64,000 nt of DNA from Erysipelatoclostridium sp. An173 (GCF_002160495.1 NZ_NFKR01000010.1:29428-93427); one strand, 5' to 3'. Positions 8,434-17,850 are shown, numbered from the stretch's first letter. Made by a program: numbers and translations. The notes: generated by a model from the sequence alone, not told the origin.

Positions 8434-9372
8434 GTGAAACTACATTTCTTTAAAGAGGATGCTTTAGATTATTTTAAAGCTAATGTGAAATCTAATATCA
8501 CACATTATTCTGATTTAAACAATGAATGGATTTATGAACAATATGAAGAGCCATTTGAAGAAATTAATATTAATTGTGAACCATTTAAATTATACATAAA
8601 TCCAGATGAACCAACAAAAATGGATTTAGAAAATATCAAATTATTATATCCTGCATTAAAAGAGTTGACTGAATCACAAGCGTGTGATGAAAGATTGTGG
8701 ACTGGATTAGCACATAGCGATTTTTTTGAATATATCCAAAAACGATGGAGCAATCCTAGAGAATCTAACAACATGAAAAAGGAAAATTATATTCTATCTA
8801 GATATTTTTTTTCTCAAGATCCAAAATCAAAAGTTAGACATACTTTAGCAAAATTATGGTGGTTAGGTAAAATGCTTTACGATGAGACTAATCAAGATGA
8901 CCCTTTACATTTTGCAGATACTCTTGGTAGAAAAGATATGGCTACAAGGATTAATGATGTTTTTACAAGTAATTTCAGTAGAAATATTCATTTATTACGC
9001 CCTTTCTTAAATGTCATAGATTACTATGAACTAAATGGTAGAATTATTTCACAAGACTATTTTAGATCCTTAGTACAATATTTGAATGTTATCGGTGGTA
9101 TTTATGTATTAGATTTTCTTGACGAAAATGATATTGAGTTAAAGTTAAAAGATCGTATTGAATATTATGATAAATTTGGTGCTGATGTTGTAAAAGGAAT
9201 TAAGAAGAAGAGAATAAATATAAATAGTGAACTTAGAGTATTAAGTAAAAACAAAAATAGAATATTCAAACTGACGATTGATGAAAATAATATCTCTTAT
9301 TTTTTGAATAAAAAAGTAAATGATTTGGTTTCATATAAAAATGATGAATTAAAAATCTTATTGATATATTAA
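8434..9372 (+). CDS. DUF6339-like protein, third gene of the GHKL operon
   Basis: 312 aa from GTG 8434 after GGAGGGG. The central pattern DERLWTGLAH...FFEYIQKRW, followed by ILSRYFF and ARLWWLGKMLYDE-like sequence (here AKLWWLGKMLYDE), is what I associate with the DUF6339 family, which I recall near GHKL ATPases and Z1-type restriction genes; this comes from memory, not a search. Soluble and helical, with no catalytic motif visible. It ends the three-gene unit. Confidence 0.6.
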   Translation: MKLHFFKEDALDYFKANVKSNITHYSDLNNEWIYEQYEEPFEEININCEPFKLYINPDEPTKMDLENIKLLYPALKELTESQACDERLWTGLAHSDFFEYIQKRWSNPRESNNMKKENYILSRYFFSQDPKSKVRHTLAKLWWLGKMLYDETNQDDPLHFADTLGRKDMATRINDVFTSNFSRNIHLLRPFLNVIDYYELNGRIISQDYFRSLVQYLNVIGGIYVLDFLDENDIELKLKDRIEYYDKFGADVVKGIKKKRININSELRVLSKNKNRIFKLTIDENNISYFLNKKVNDLVSYKNDELKILLIY

Positions 9373-9531
9373 AAATTACTTATATATTTTTTAATAAGTA
9401 TTTGTGAATAGAATGTTTAAATTTGTAGTGATGAAGACATTTCATGTAATAAATAAAATATTAATATTCGAGATTAATAAAGATTTATAGTAACCCTATC
9501 TAATAATTTATATAAAAAAAGAAGTGATAAA

Positions 9532-10001
9532 ATGCTGTTTTGTCCTATACATAAAAAAATCGAACTATTAAAAACGGATGATATACCACAAATTGTTAAT
9601 GGATCAACATATTATGTATCTGTATTTTTTTGCAAAAAGTTTGGTAAATATATTATGCATTAGGATAAGATGATAAACATATTCCAGGGATAGCTTGTAC
9701 TTACAAAAATTCTTCAATTGTATATGTATCAAGATATCTTAGTGCCAAAAATAAGGGGGAACAAAAACCCTATAATCCAAAAAAAAGAGCAAACAGAAAA
9801 AATTAAAGAAAGATACGTCTAAAAATAAAAAATCAAAACAACGGCAATACAATCATTCTTCATAAATTTAAAAGTAATAAAGAAGCTGATTATTTAGTTG
9901 AAAAGTTTAACAAAATAGATTTTGATTATCCTCAACTAATGGTAAATGATAAATCTATAAATGAAATCATTAGTAAAATATTTGCTTCTGGAATAGACTA
10001 A
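9532..10001 (+). pseudogene. fragmented gene of unknown function
   Basis: An RBS and ATG at 9532 open a 43-codon frame with a CPIHKK...FFCKKFGKY pattern (a degenerate zinc-ribbon-like start). It stops at 9663. Coding-like stretches continue in other frames (SSIVYVSRYLSAKNKGEQKPYN, then HKFKSNKEADYLVEKFNK... to a stop at 10001). It looks like one small protein gene broken by frameshifts. Confidence 0.5.
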
Positions 10002-10090
10002 AGTTGCGTTATTAGAAATGTGTCAATTTTTCACACTGATAAAAATAAGAAAGAATTTTTAGTAAGAAAGATACAAAAAATATAATAATA

Positions 10091-10146
10091 AAACAGTTAA
10101 GATAATTTGCATATTATTTTCTCAAATTATTTTAACTGTTTTTATT
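10091..10146 (+). terminator. strong Rho-independent terminator
   Basis: A 19-bp stem with one G-T pair (arms AAACAGTTAAGATAATTTG and its complement at 10122-10143) is followed by a T run. It closes the decayed region after the GHKL operon. Confidence 0.8.
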
Positions 10147-10194
10147 ATATTTATTAATTTTATTTGACTCGTTCTTTCATTTTTTTGTTCAAAT

Positions 10195-11341
10195 AATCTG
10201 CTAATCAACAGTTAGAAGATGTAAATATTATTGAGAATACAATTAAAAGAGAAAATGACATATCTATTAAGGTAAGTTTTGCATTTAATAAAATTAGTGC
10301 AAATTGCCTTTTTGATTTAATTACTGAAGATAACACAAAAGCTATGCTAAATAAAACGATGACAGAATTGAAGTTATGGGATGACTAACTTGACTAGAAA
10401 GAACAGTTATCATTATATAGGATGAGCGCATTAAAATATATTTATTTTTTTATTGATTTTGAAGAACGAAACATTCACTTTCTAACAATTTCTGATTCTG
10501 AAACTGATTTAAAGAATTTTAAAAAATATTTAACTAAAAATGAAGTTAATATTTATGGGAATACTTCTTCAAAAGATAGATGGAAGTTTAGTATTGATAC
10601 GGAAATACAAAGTACTTCCAATAATAATGGAGCATCTTTAGATTTTATTTCAAATGATGGAGAAATTGATATTGAAAATATTGACTTAGAGGTTTGGGAT
10701 GAATTTAGAAATTATGTTGTTTTTGAGGATAAAAAACTTTAACATTAGAAAAATGTGTTGGTAAAATTAAGGATACATATGAAATCCCTACTTATCATGA
10801 ACTTGTTTTTAGACTACCTGAATCAATTGTTGATCTTTTGGAAATAGAATTAGAAAACATTTCATTTATAAGAGATGATCTAATTAGAAGAATATATCGA
10901 AATTTTGATACTGATGGATTTGTTGTCTTGTCTCAATTAAGTGATATAGTTTTAAATAAAAGATTGAAGAAAGCCATTATCGATTAAAAAATCCGAAATA
11001 CGATTGCACAAGGACTGGATATGTGGCTCTTTGACATTAATAAGGCAAGGTTACCAAAAAATATCAAAGAGATAAGTAATTGGAAAAATCCAAATCTAAA
11101 TGAACCACAAAAGAGTGCAGTGAGAAAAATGGTTTCAGCTCCTGATGTATGCCTGTTGCAAGGTCCTCCTGGCAGTGGGAAAACAAAAGTAATAGCTGAA
11201 GCCATTTATCAATTTGTTTCTCAGAATAAAAGGGTTTTAGTTGCATCTCAGGCAAATTTGGCTGTAAATAATGTTTTAGAACATTTAATTTCATTGCCGA
11301 ACATTAGGGCAGCCAGACAATCAGATTATAACAAAAAATGA
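10195..11341 (+). pseudogene. decayed superfamily-1 (Upf1/Dna2-like) helicase
   Basis: Consecutive fragments read as one protein: QLEDVNIIENTI..., MSALKYIYFFIDFEERN (10422-10742), TLEKCVGKIKDTYEIPTYHEL after a frameshift at an A run near 10735, and an in-frame TAA at 10985 before MWLFDINKARLPKN. The last part holds a Walker A GPPGSGKT and NLNEPQKSAVRKM (Q motif), as in AAA_11/UvrD-like helicases, then stops at 11341 after NVLEHLISLPNIRAAR. Motifs II-VI are missing, so the gene is dead. Confidence 0.75.
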
Positions 11342-11720
11342 GGAATAGAGACCCCTTATAAAATTTTAAAGGCCATATACGACATGTCCTCATAATATTT
11401 TAAAGGGCATCTTTCTCCTCATCAGATTTTATAATACCTATTTATCGAAAACATAATTCTATTTCTCATCTTTGAAAAGTTTAGAAATCCATTGGTATTT
11501 TTAGGATTGTTTTTATTCTTGAATTTTTATTTCTTCAATCTTGGCATTGGATATTCAAGGAGATATGTTTTTTTGTTTTGATGTGTTATTTCTTGTTGTA
11601 ATAATTAAAATTTATTATTTTCCCATTAAAAAAGTGAAAATATTTAAATATTGACAAAGATCTATCCCCTTTACAGATAGATCTTTTTATGATCTAATTA
11701 GTATTAAGGAGAGTAGAAAA
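11342..11720. other. intergenic region with terminator-like hairpin
   Basis: 379 bp without a gene. It contains the hairpin AAAGATCTATC (11656-11666) paired with GATAGATCTTT (11676-11686) and followed by T residues, 35 bp before the DUF262 gene. This is either the end of the former upstream unit or a leader attenuator. GGAGAG just upstream of 11721 is the ribosome site. Confidence 0.55.
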
Positions 11721-14000
11721 ATGTCAAATTGGAAAGCAACAACATTTAAAGCTAGCGAATTAACAGATAAAATTAAAAATCGAGATATAAGAGTTCCACA
11801 TTATCAAAGAGGGCAAGTTTGGAAACAAGGTCAGAAAGATAAACTAATTGATTCTATTAAAAAGGGTTATCCGTTTGGAACCATATTATTGTACGAAAAA
11901 GAAGATCATACATTTCAATTAATTGATGGATTACAAAGGTCTTCTACAATATATGAATATTTGCATTCACCGGCAAAATTTTATCGAGATTCTGATATTA
12001 GTGATGAAACATTAGAAATTATATTCAATCATATTGCCTCTAATGGTGAGAAGAAAGCAATCAAAAATAAAATTAAAAATACTATTTGTGAATGGGTTAA
12101 AGATAATAATAAGACGCTAAATGATGTAAAAAATATAAATTATATTGATTGTGCCCAAGAGATCCAAAAACAATTTCCAACATGCACTGATAAATCAATA
12201 ATTGAGATATCATTGATTTTAAGAGATCTATTTTCAAAATTCAAGGAAGAATGCGAAGATCTGGCCAATGCGGAAATACCTGCTATCATTTATACAGGAA
12301 ATCCTGACAATCTACCCGAAGTATTTAATCGTATTAATTCCAGAGGAACAATTTTGTCCAAATATCAAATTTTATCAGCTAATTGGTCAACTAAAATATA
12401 TACAATAGATGATAATAAATTAGATGATATTATTAGTTATGTTGATAATTTTTATGTCTCAATTTTAGATAAAAACTTTACGGTTGATGGTTATGATATT
12501 AATGAAATAAGAAAATCAAGACAATTGAATTTATATCAAGTCTTGTTTGGTTTTAGTAAAATGTTGATAAAAAGATATCCACAGTTATTTGGGAAACCAA
12601 AAAAAGATAAGGAGGTTGAAAGTTGTGGATTTAATTTGGTAAATTGCTGTCTTGCAAATAAAAACAGTAAATTAGCTGATATGCCAAAAATATTGAATAT
12701 TGTGTTTGATAAGGATGATAAAAAAATAAATCAATTTCTAATTAATATTTTAGACGTTACTAACACAATATATAAATTGCTTAAACCATATTTAAATTTT
12801 AAACTAAATAAAAGAGATAGTTCTGAAATCTATCATACAGAATTTCAAATATGTTCAATGATCGGAAATTATTTTAATGCTAAATATTCTACTTTAACAT
12901 ATGATGATAATCAAATAGTAATTGGGAGAAATATTGAAATTGAAAGATCAAATAAATCATTTAAAAAATTCAAAAAAGAATTTCGGAAAAATGCATTTAA
13001 AAGATATCTTATCGATATTTTAAATGATTATTGGCGCGGGACAGGTGATAAGCGAATGGATGATGTTTCGATTAATTACCATTATTATACTTCTGATGTT
13101 ACTGAAGAAAACATCGAAAATGAATTAGATCATTGGTTTAGACAAGTTATCAATAATAGACATGAGGCTGAGAAGGTGGCTACACCTAAGAGGGCAGATA
13201 AATTATTATTAAGTATTATTTATAATCGTTCATTTACTGCTTATGAACAAGACGATGATGTTACTTATGATATAGAACATTTAGCACCTAAAGGCAAACT
13301 TAAAACAATGATGAAAAAGTTACCAAAAATCGAGGGTGTAAAGTATGGTTTACCTATAAGTTCTTTTGCAAATCTTTGCCTTTTAAGAGAAGAAATAAAT
13401 AGAAAAAAGCGAGATAAGACTTTATACCAAGATGATAAATATTTATTTGTTTTAAAAGAAAAAAATATATCATTAGAAGAAATAGAACAAAAGTTTAGTT
13501 TTACAACAAAAGAAGATTTAAATTGGTTAGATCAAGATTATAATGACTTTGCTCAACTTAAAGATGCTTATATTAATTTTTTAGAATTAAGATTTAAAAA
13601 ACTGAAAACTATTATTATTAATAATTTATTTAATAGAAGCAATTGCGAAATTTTTAAAACAACTTATAATATACAATCATTTAAATCAATTAATCTTGAA
13701 AGCTTTATTAAACCTATAGATACACTTCATCAAATAGTACTATTATCAAAAGAAAACTCTAATGAAATTATTTCAAGTTTAAAAGGTTGGCAAAAGGAAA
13801 TATTTCTTATAATTGATCAATTTGAAAACAATGTATTTACTCTATCAGATTTATACAGTTATGAAGAAGAGCTACATAAAAAACACCCTACTAACAATAG
13901 TATTAAATCTAAAATTAGACAAACTCTACAACAACTTAGAGATTTAGAGTTAATTAAGTTTTCTAATAATAAAGGCGAATATATACGTTTGTGGAAATAG
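11721..14000 (+). CDS. DUF262-HNH (GmrSD/SspE-like) restriction protein with DpnI-type winged helix
   Basis: 759 aa. The N-terminal DUF262 (ParB-like NTP-binding) domain shows IRVPHYQRGQVWK and QLIDGLQRSS. The HNH region of DUF1524 type lies near residue 515 (TYDIEHLAPKGK) with FANLCLL..INRKKRDK after it. The last ~70 residues (SLKGWQKEIFLIIDQFENN, LSDLYSYEEEL, SIKSKIRQTLQQLRDLELI) match the winged-helix domain at the DpnI C-terminus. Family knowledge: such fused proteins are type IV, modification-dependent nucleases using NTP. The winged helix probably reads a base or its methylation. It sits next to a GATC methyltransferase, which constrains what it can recognise. Confidence 0.8.
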   Translation: MSNWKATTFKASELTDKIKNRDIRVPHYQRGQVWKQGQKDKLIDSIKKGYPFGTILLYEKEDHTFQLIDGLQRSSTIYEYLHSPAKFYRDSDISDETLEIIFNHIASNGEKKAIKNKIKNTICEWVKDNNKTLNDVKNINYIDCAQEIQKQFPTCTDKSIIEISLILRDLFSKFKEECEDLANAEIPAIIYTGNPDNLPEVFNRINSRGTILSKYQILSANWSTKIYTIDDNKLDDIISYVDNFYVSILDKNFTVDGYDINEIRKSRQLNLYQVLFGFSKMLIKRYPQLFGKPKKDKEVESCGFNLVNCCLANKNSKLADMPKILNIVFDKDDKKINQFLINILDVTNTIYKLLKPYLNFKLNKRDSSEIYHTEFQICSMIGNYFNAKYSTLTYDDNQIVIGRNIEIERSNKSFKKFKKEFRKNAFKRYLIDILNDYWRGTGDKRMDDVSINYHYYTSDVTEENIENELDHWFRQVINNRHEAEKVATPKRADKLLLSIIYNRSFTAYEQDDDVTYDIEHLAPKGKLKTMMKKLPKIEGVKYGLPISSFANLCLLREEINRKKRDKTLYQDDKYLFVLKEKNISLEEIEQKFSFTTKEDLNWLDQDYNDFAQLKDAYINFLELRFKKLKTIIINNLFNRSNCEIFKTTYNIQSFKSINLESFIKPIDTLHQIVLLSKENSNEIISSLKGWQKEIFLIIDQFENNVFTLSDLYSYEEELHKKHPTNNSIKSKIRQTLQQLRDLELIKFSNNKGEYIRLWK

Positions 14001-14056
14001 AAAATAGTATTGACATTTTAATAATTATGATCAACTATTAAACGTGGTGATAATAA

Positions 14057-14233
14057 ATGAAAAACTATAAAATAACTATTCTTGAACATCTATCAAAAGA
14101 TTTCACAGTTGTAGCAAATTCTAAAGATGAAGCGTTAGTAAAAGTTAAAGAGATGTATGATGACTGTGAAATTATTTTATATCCTGAAGATTGTGATGTA
14201 ATAACTGAATATGTATTAAATGAAAACGATTGA
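14057..14233 (+). CDS. DpnD/PcfM-like small protein
   Basis: 58 aa. ATG at 14057 after GTGGTGAT. The sequence pattern KNYKITILEHLSKDFTVVANSKDEALVKVKE with an acidic end resembles the DpnD/PcfM C-terminal domain (first named from the pneumococcal Dpn restriction locus, function unknown). It ends at the base before the first 13-bp hairpin arm flanking the recombinase. The position inside a Dpn-type restriction cluster supports the call. Confidence 0.7.
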   Translation: MKNYKITILEHLSKDFTVVANSKDEALVKVKEMYDDCEIILYPEDCDVITEYVLNEND

Positions 14234-14270
14234 GATATCTTTTAGTTACGTACTAAAAGATATCTTTTTT
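14234..14270 (+). terminator. terminator hairpin carrying inverted site 1
   Basis: GATATCTTTTAGT (14234-14246), core TACGT, then ACTAAAAGATATC (14252-14264) form a perfect 13-bp stem followed by a T run: a textbook terminator for the DpnD-like gene. Its inner 21 bp (14239-14259) recur in inverted orientation at 15322-15342, so it may also be a recombination or protein-binding site. Confidence 0.8.
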
Positions 14271-14340
14271 TATATTCTAACAGTTTTTTTGATTTTGATC
14301 TATCCTATTATAAAATTATTTAAAGGAGAGTGTAAATAAA

Positions 14341-15270
14341 ATGATTTTATTAAAAAGAAAAAAATATGATGAAATATTAGATGAATGGTTATTAGAAGTA
14401 AAAAGTAATGTAAAAGAGTCAACTTATGCAACTTATAAATTCCATGTTGAACATCATATAAAACCTTATTTCAATAATAAACAAATTTCAAAAATCAAAA
14501 AAATTGAAATACAACAATTTATCAATTATAAACTGGAATATGGTAGATTAGATAATCGAGGGGGTTTATCAATAAAAACCGTTAAAGATTTAATTAATAT
14601 CATAAAGCAAAGCTTTGGGTATGCTATTAATAAAAATTACATTGAAAATATGGATTTAAATTTTAAAATAAACAAAATACCGGATAAAGTAGTATTATTA
14701 GATGCTGATGATTTTAGTAAATTAGTTAATCATTTAAAGGATGATGATAACTATTTTAGTAAAGGAATATTACTAATAATGTGTACAGGAATGAGAATTG
14801 GTGAAGTGTGTGCACTTAAAAATAGCGATATAAATTTAAATACGAAAGAAATAAAGATTAATAAAACTTTACAAAGAATACAAGATGTATCAAATAAAAA
14901 TAAAACAAAAATAATTATTACCGAAACTAAAACCGTTAATTCCAAAAGAATTATACCTATTCCTGATTCACTATTACCATATTTAAAAATTCAATGTAAT
15001 TCTAACTATTATTTAACACAAACTGATAAATTTATTGAACCAAGAGTTTTTAGATATCGTTTTAAAAACAAATTAAAAAAACTTAATTTACCAGAAGTTA
15101 CCGTCCATTCGTTGCGACATTATTTTGCAAGTCAATGTATTGAATTAGGTTTTGATTATAAATGTTTAAGTGAGATATTAGGTCATTCTTCGCCTACTAC
15201 GACAATGAAACTATATGTGCATTCAAAAAAGAAGTATAAAAAGGCATGCATGGATAGGATTAAAATTTAA
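14341..15270 (+). CDS. tyrosine recombinase/integrase
   Basis: 309 aa. AAAGGAGAG precedes ATG 14341. An N-terminal SAM-like core-binding domain (~10-110) is followed by a catalytic domain with Arg in TGMRIGE (~149), HSLRH (~257), LGHSSP (~280) and the nucleophile Tyr in KLYVHS (~290). All catalytic residues appear intact. It lies between DpnD-like and R-M genes and is enclosed by the 21-bp inverted sites. A hairpin terminator follows (15284-15321). No other phage or ICE genes are near, so it is probably a local recombinase, or the last part of an element that brought in the cluster. Confidence 0.85.
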   Translation: MILLKRKKYDEILDEWLLEVKSNVKESTYATYKFHVEHHIKPYFNNKQISKIKKIEIQQFINYKLEYGRLDNRGGLSIKTVKDLINIIKQSFGYAINKNYIENMDLNFKINKIPDKVVLLDADDFSKLVNHLKDDDNYFSKGILLIMCTGMRIGEVCALKNSDINLNTKEIKINKTLQRIQDVSNKNKTKIIITETKTVNSKRIIPIPDSLLPYLKIQCNSNYYLTQTDKFIEPRVFRYRFKNKLKKLNLPEVTVHSLRHYFASQCIELGFDYKCLSEILGHSSPTTTMKLYVHSKKKYKKACMDRIKI

Positions 15271-15283
15271 AGAATAAATAACA

Positions 15284-15321
15284 GCAAAGGTCCGAATTTA
15301 ATATTAATTCAGATCTTTTTT
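15284..15321 (+). terminator. terminator of the recombinase gene
   Basis: AAAGGTCCGAATT pairs with AATTCAGATCTTT (two G-U pairs) around an AT loop, followed by a six-T run that merges into inverted site 2. Confidence 0.7.
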
Positions 15322-15357
15322 CTTTTAGTACGTAACTAAAAGAAAAAGGAGTGAATT

Positions 15358-16926
15358 ATGAAACCATTTGTAAAGTGGGCTGGAGGTAAAACACAATTAT
15401 TAGATAAAATCGCTGAAAGATTACCATCAAGTATTAATGACTATTATGAACCATTTGTAGGTGGCGGAGCGGTTTTATTTAATTTTGCATTTAATAATGC
15501 AACTATCAGTGATATTAACGAAGAATTAATATTTACTTACAGGTGTATAAAAGAAAACTGTGATGAATTAATTAATAAATTAACGCAATTAGATAACGAA
15601 CATGTAAATAATCCTAAAGAATTTTACTACCAAATTAGAGAAAATTATAACGATAAGATAAAAAATAACGTTAAGGATACAGATCTTGCTGCAATGTTTA
15701 TTTATTTAAATAAACATTGTTTTAATGGCTTGTATCGAGTTAATTCAAAGGGACTATTTAATGTACCATTTAATCAAAAGAAAACAGGGAATTCTTTTGA
15801 TCGTGATAATTTAAAACAAATATCTGATTATTTACAGAGTGTAACTATTAACTGTGAAGATTTTGAAAAAGCATGTAAAAATTGCAAAGAAGGTGATTTT
15901 GTTTTTTTTGATAGTCCTTATGCACCATTAAAGGATACTTCGTTTGAATCATATACAAAAGAAGGCTTTTCTAAGGAAGAACATATTAGATTAGCAAATC
16001 TTTTTAAACAATTAACATTAAAGGGTGTCAATTGTATGTTAACAAATCATAATACCGAATTTATTAGAGAATTATATATAGATTTTAATATTGAAGTAGT
16101 AAGTGTAAAAAGGTTAATTAATTCAGACTCTTCTAATAGAAATGGTGAAGAAGTAATTATTACTAATTACAAAAATAATTCAGATATTCAATTAATTAAT
16201 GGAGATGCTTTTGAAATACTACCTAGTATTAAAGAAAAATCTATCGATATGATATTTTTAGATCCACCTTATTTTTTATCTAATGGTGGTATTACATGTT
16301 CTGGTGGTAAGCAAGTATCAGTAAATAAAGGGTCTTGGGATGAAAATTATAGTCTTGAAGAGAAAATAGATTTTAATCGTAGATGGTTATTAGAAGCTAA
16401 ACGCATTTTAAAAGATACCGGAACTATTTGGATATCTGGTACATATCATAATATTTATATAATAGGATATTTGTTAGAAGAATTAGGATTTAAAATACTA
16501 AATAATATTACTTGGATGAAAACTAATCCACCACCAAATCTTGCATGTCGTTGCTTTACTCATTCAACAGAAACAATATTGTGGGCAAAAAAGAATCTAA
16601 AAAATGCTAAGTACACATTCAATTATCAGTTGATGAAAGAATTAAATGGAGGCAAACAAATGAAAGATGTTTTTGTTGGATCATTGACCCCAAAAAGTGA
16701 AAAGAAATATGGCAAACATCCAACTCAAAAGCCAGAGTATTTATTAGAAAAAATTATTCTAGCAAGTACTAATGAAGGTGATCTTGTTTGTGATTTTATG
16801 GCTGGAAGTTTCACTACTGGTGTTATTTGTAAAAAACTAAACAGAAGATTTATTGGTATTGAAAAAGAAAAAGATTATTACGAACTCGGATTAAAAAGAG
16901 TAGGTGATGTACATAATGAAACGTGA
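15358..16926 (+). CDS. fused DpnII-type adenine methyltransferase (DpnM-DpnA fusion)
   Basis: 522 aa, about the sum of M1.DpnII and M2.DpnII. The N-terminal half is an alpha-class Dam-type enzyme: KPFVKWAGGKTQLL, EPFVGGGAVLF (motif I), and a catalytic DSPYAPL (~184) in place of the usual DPPY. The C-terminal half (~275-522) is a beta-class N6-adenine enzyme of DpnA type: LINGDAF, FLDPPYFL (~301) and DFMAGSFTTG (~478). In S. pneumoniae these are separate genes methylating GATC on double- and single-stranded DNA. The next gene, a DpnII-type nuclease, overlaps by 11 bp. AAAAAGGAG before the ATG abuts inverted site 2. Confidence 0.88.
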   Translation: MKPFVKWAGGKTQLLDKIAERLPSSINDYYEPFVGGGAVLFNFAFNNATISDINEELIFTYRCIKENCDELINKLTQLDNEHVNNPKEFYYQIRENYNDKIKNNVKDTDLAAMFIYLNKHCFNGLYRVNSKGLFNVPFNQKKTGNSFDRDNLKQISDYLQSVTINCEDFEKACKNCKEGDFVFFDSPYAPLKDTSFESYTKEGFSKEEHIRLANLFKQLTLKGVNCMLTNHNTEFIRELYIDFNIEVVSVKRLINSDSSNRNGEEVIITNYKNNSDIQLINGDAFEILPSIKEKSIDMIFLDPPYFLSNGGITCSGGKQVSVNKGSWDENYSLEEKIDFNRRWLLEAKRILKDTGTIWISGTYHNIYIIGYLLEELGFKILNNITWMKTNPPPNLACRCFTHSTETILWAKKNLKNAKYTFNYQLMKELNGGKQMKDVFVGSLTPKSEKKYGKHPTQKPEYLLEKIILASTNEGDLVCDFMAGSFTTGVICKKLNRRFIGIEKEKDYYELGLKRVGDVHNET

Positions 16927-17782
16927 TTTTGATCAGTGGATTGAATCATTTAGAAGTAACATTGCAGATTATAAATATTATGTAGATTTTGATAAAATAT
17001 ATAAAAATGTTGAAAATATTAATATAGAATTAAATATTCTTAATTCATTAATTGGAGTAAAAGACTTCGATGGTAAATTTAAAAAACTATGTACCGAATA
17101 TCCTAAAATACTGGAGTGTATTCCAATATTAATAGCTGTTAGAAATAATGAAATAGAGATTCAAGAAAAGGATAAATCTATAACCTATAACTTTAAATAC
17201 CATAAAAATGTAGTCTTAGATCAGTATTTAATAGATGACTATTTAACATTCATGATAGAAACTGGTTTAAAAGAATTGATTCAAAATCGGATAATTAATA
17301 ATTTAGTAGATTATGTTTTGGGAGTAGAAGTCGGATTAGATTCTAACGGGCGAAAGAATCGTGGTGGTCATTTGATGGAAAATCTGCTAGAAAAATATAT
17401 TCAAGAATTAGGGGTAGAATACTACAAAGAGATGTATACAAAAGAAATTGAAGATAGATGGAATATGGATCTTTCTTTGCTAACTAACGCTGGTGATGTA
17501 GCTAAAAGATTTGATTTTGTTGTAAAAACAAATAATCAAATCTATGCATTTGAAACTAACTTTTATAAAAGTGGTGGAAGTAAACTTAATGAGACAGCAA
17601 GAAGCTTTAAAAATATTGCAGAAGAAATTGATAAAATTCAGGGTATTACTTTTATTTGGGTGACTGATGGAAAAGGGTGGATTAGTGCTCGACACAATTT
17701 AAAAGAAACATTTGATGTATTAGATACTTTATATAATATCAATGATTTAGAAAATGGTATTCTAAATGTAGTTGTTAAATAA
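16916..17782 (+). CDS. DpnII/MboI-family type II restriction endonuclease (GATC)
   Basis: 288 aa from ATG 16916, which overlaps the methyltransferase stop; an ATG at 16907 is possible. The C-terminal half carries the DpnII signature: GLDSNGRKNRGGHLME, RFDFVV...YAFETNFYKSGGSKLNETARS and FIWVTDGKGW. Family knowledge: it cuts unmethylated GATC, and the cognate methyltransferase just upstream protects the host. The ETN stretch corresponds to the active-site E-x-N of this family. The order methylase then nuclease matches the DpnII operon. Confidence 0.92.
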   Translation: MKRDFDQWIESFRSNIADYKYYVDFDKIYKNVENINIELNILNSLIGVKDFDGKFKKLCTEYPKILECIPILIAVRNNEIEIQEKDKSITYNFKYHKNVVLDQYLIDDYLTFMIETGLKELIQNRIINNLVDYVLGVEVGLDSNGRKNRGGHLMENLLEKYIQELGVEYYKEMYTKEIEDRWNMDLSLLTNAGDVAKRFDFVVKTNNQIYAFETNFYKSGGSKLNETARSFKNIAEEIDKIQGITFIWVTDGKGWISARHNLKETFDVLDTLYNINDLENGILNVVVK

Positions 17783-17850
17783 AACATATGTGTATAATAG
17801 TTTGACTTATTATAATATTATGTAGTCAAAATGAAGGTTATGTTAAAAGC

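Larger units (their letters stand above)
14239..15342. repeat. tyrosine recombinase gene bounded by a perfect 21-bp inverted repeat
   Basis: Site 1 (14239-14259) reads CTTTTAGT-TACGT-ACTAAAAG; site 2 (15322-15342) is its exact reverse complement, CTTTTAGT-ACGTA-ACTAAAAG. Each has 8-bp palindromic arms around a 5-bp asymmetric core, the architecture of tyrosine-recombinase crossover sites. The 1.1-kb segment holds only the recombinase gene and its terminator, and site 2 lies 15 bp before the methyltransferase start. An invertible switch is an inference; simple terminators or operators are alternatives. Confidence 0.55.

Noticed and set aside
14005..14050. Promoter TTGACA for the DpnD-like gene
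   Set aside because: A good -35 is present, but no -10 at 16-18 bp spacing; not strong enough to list.
14341..15270. Integrase as marker of a complete prophage or ICE
   Set aside because: No structural, relaxase, replication or excisionase genes nearby; the gene stands alone between inverted sites.
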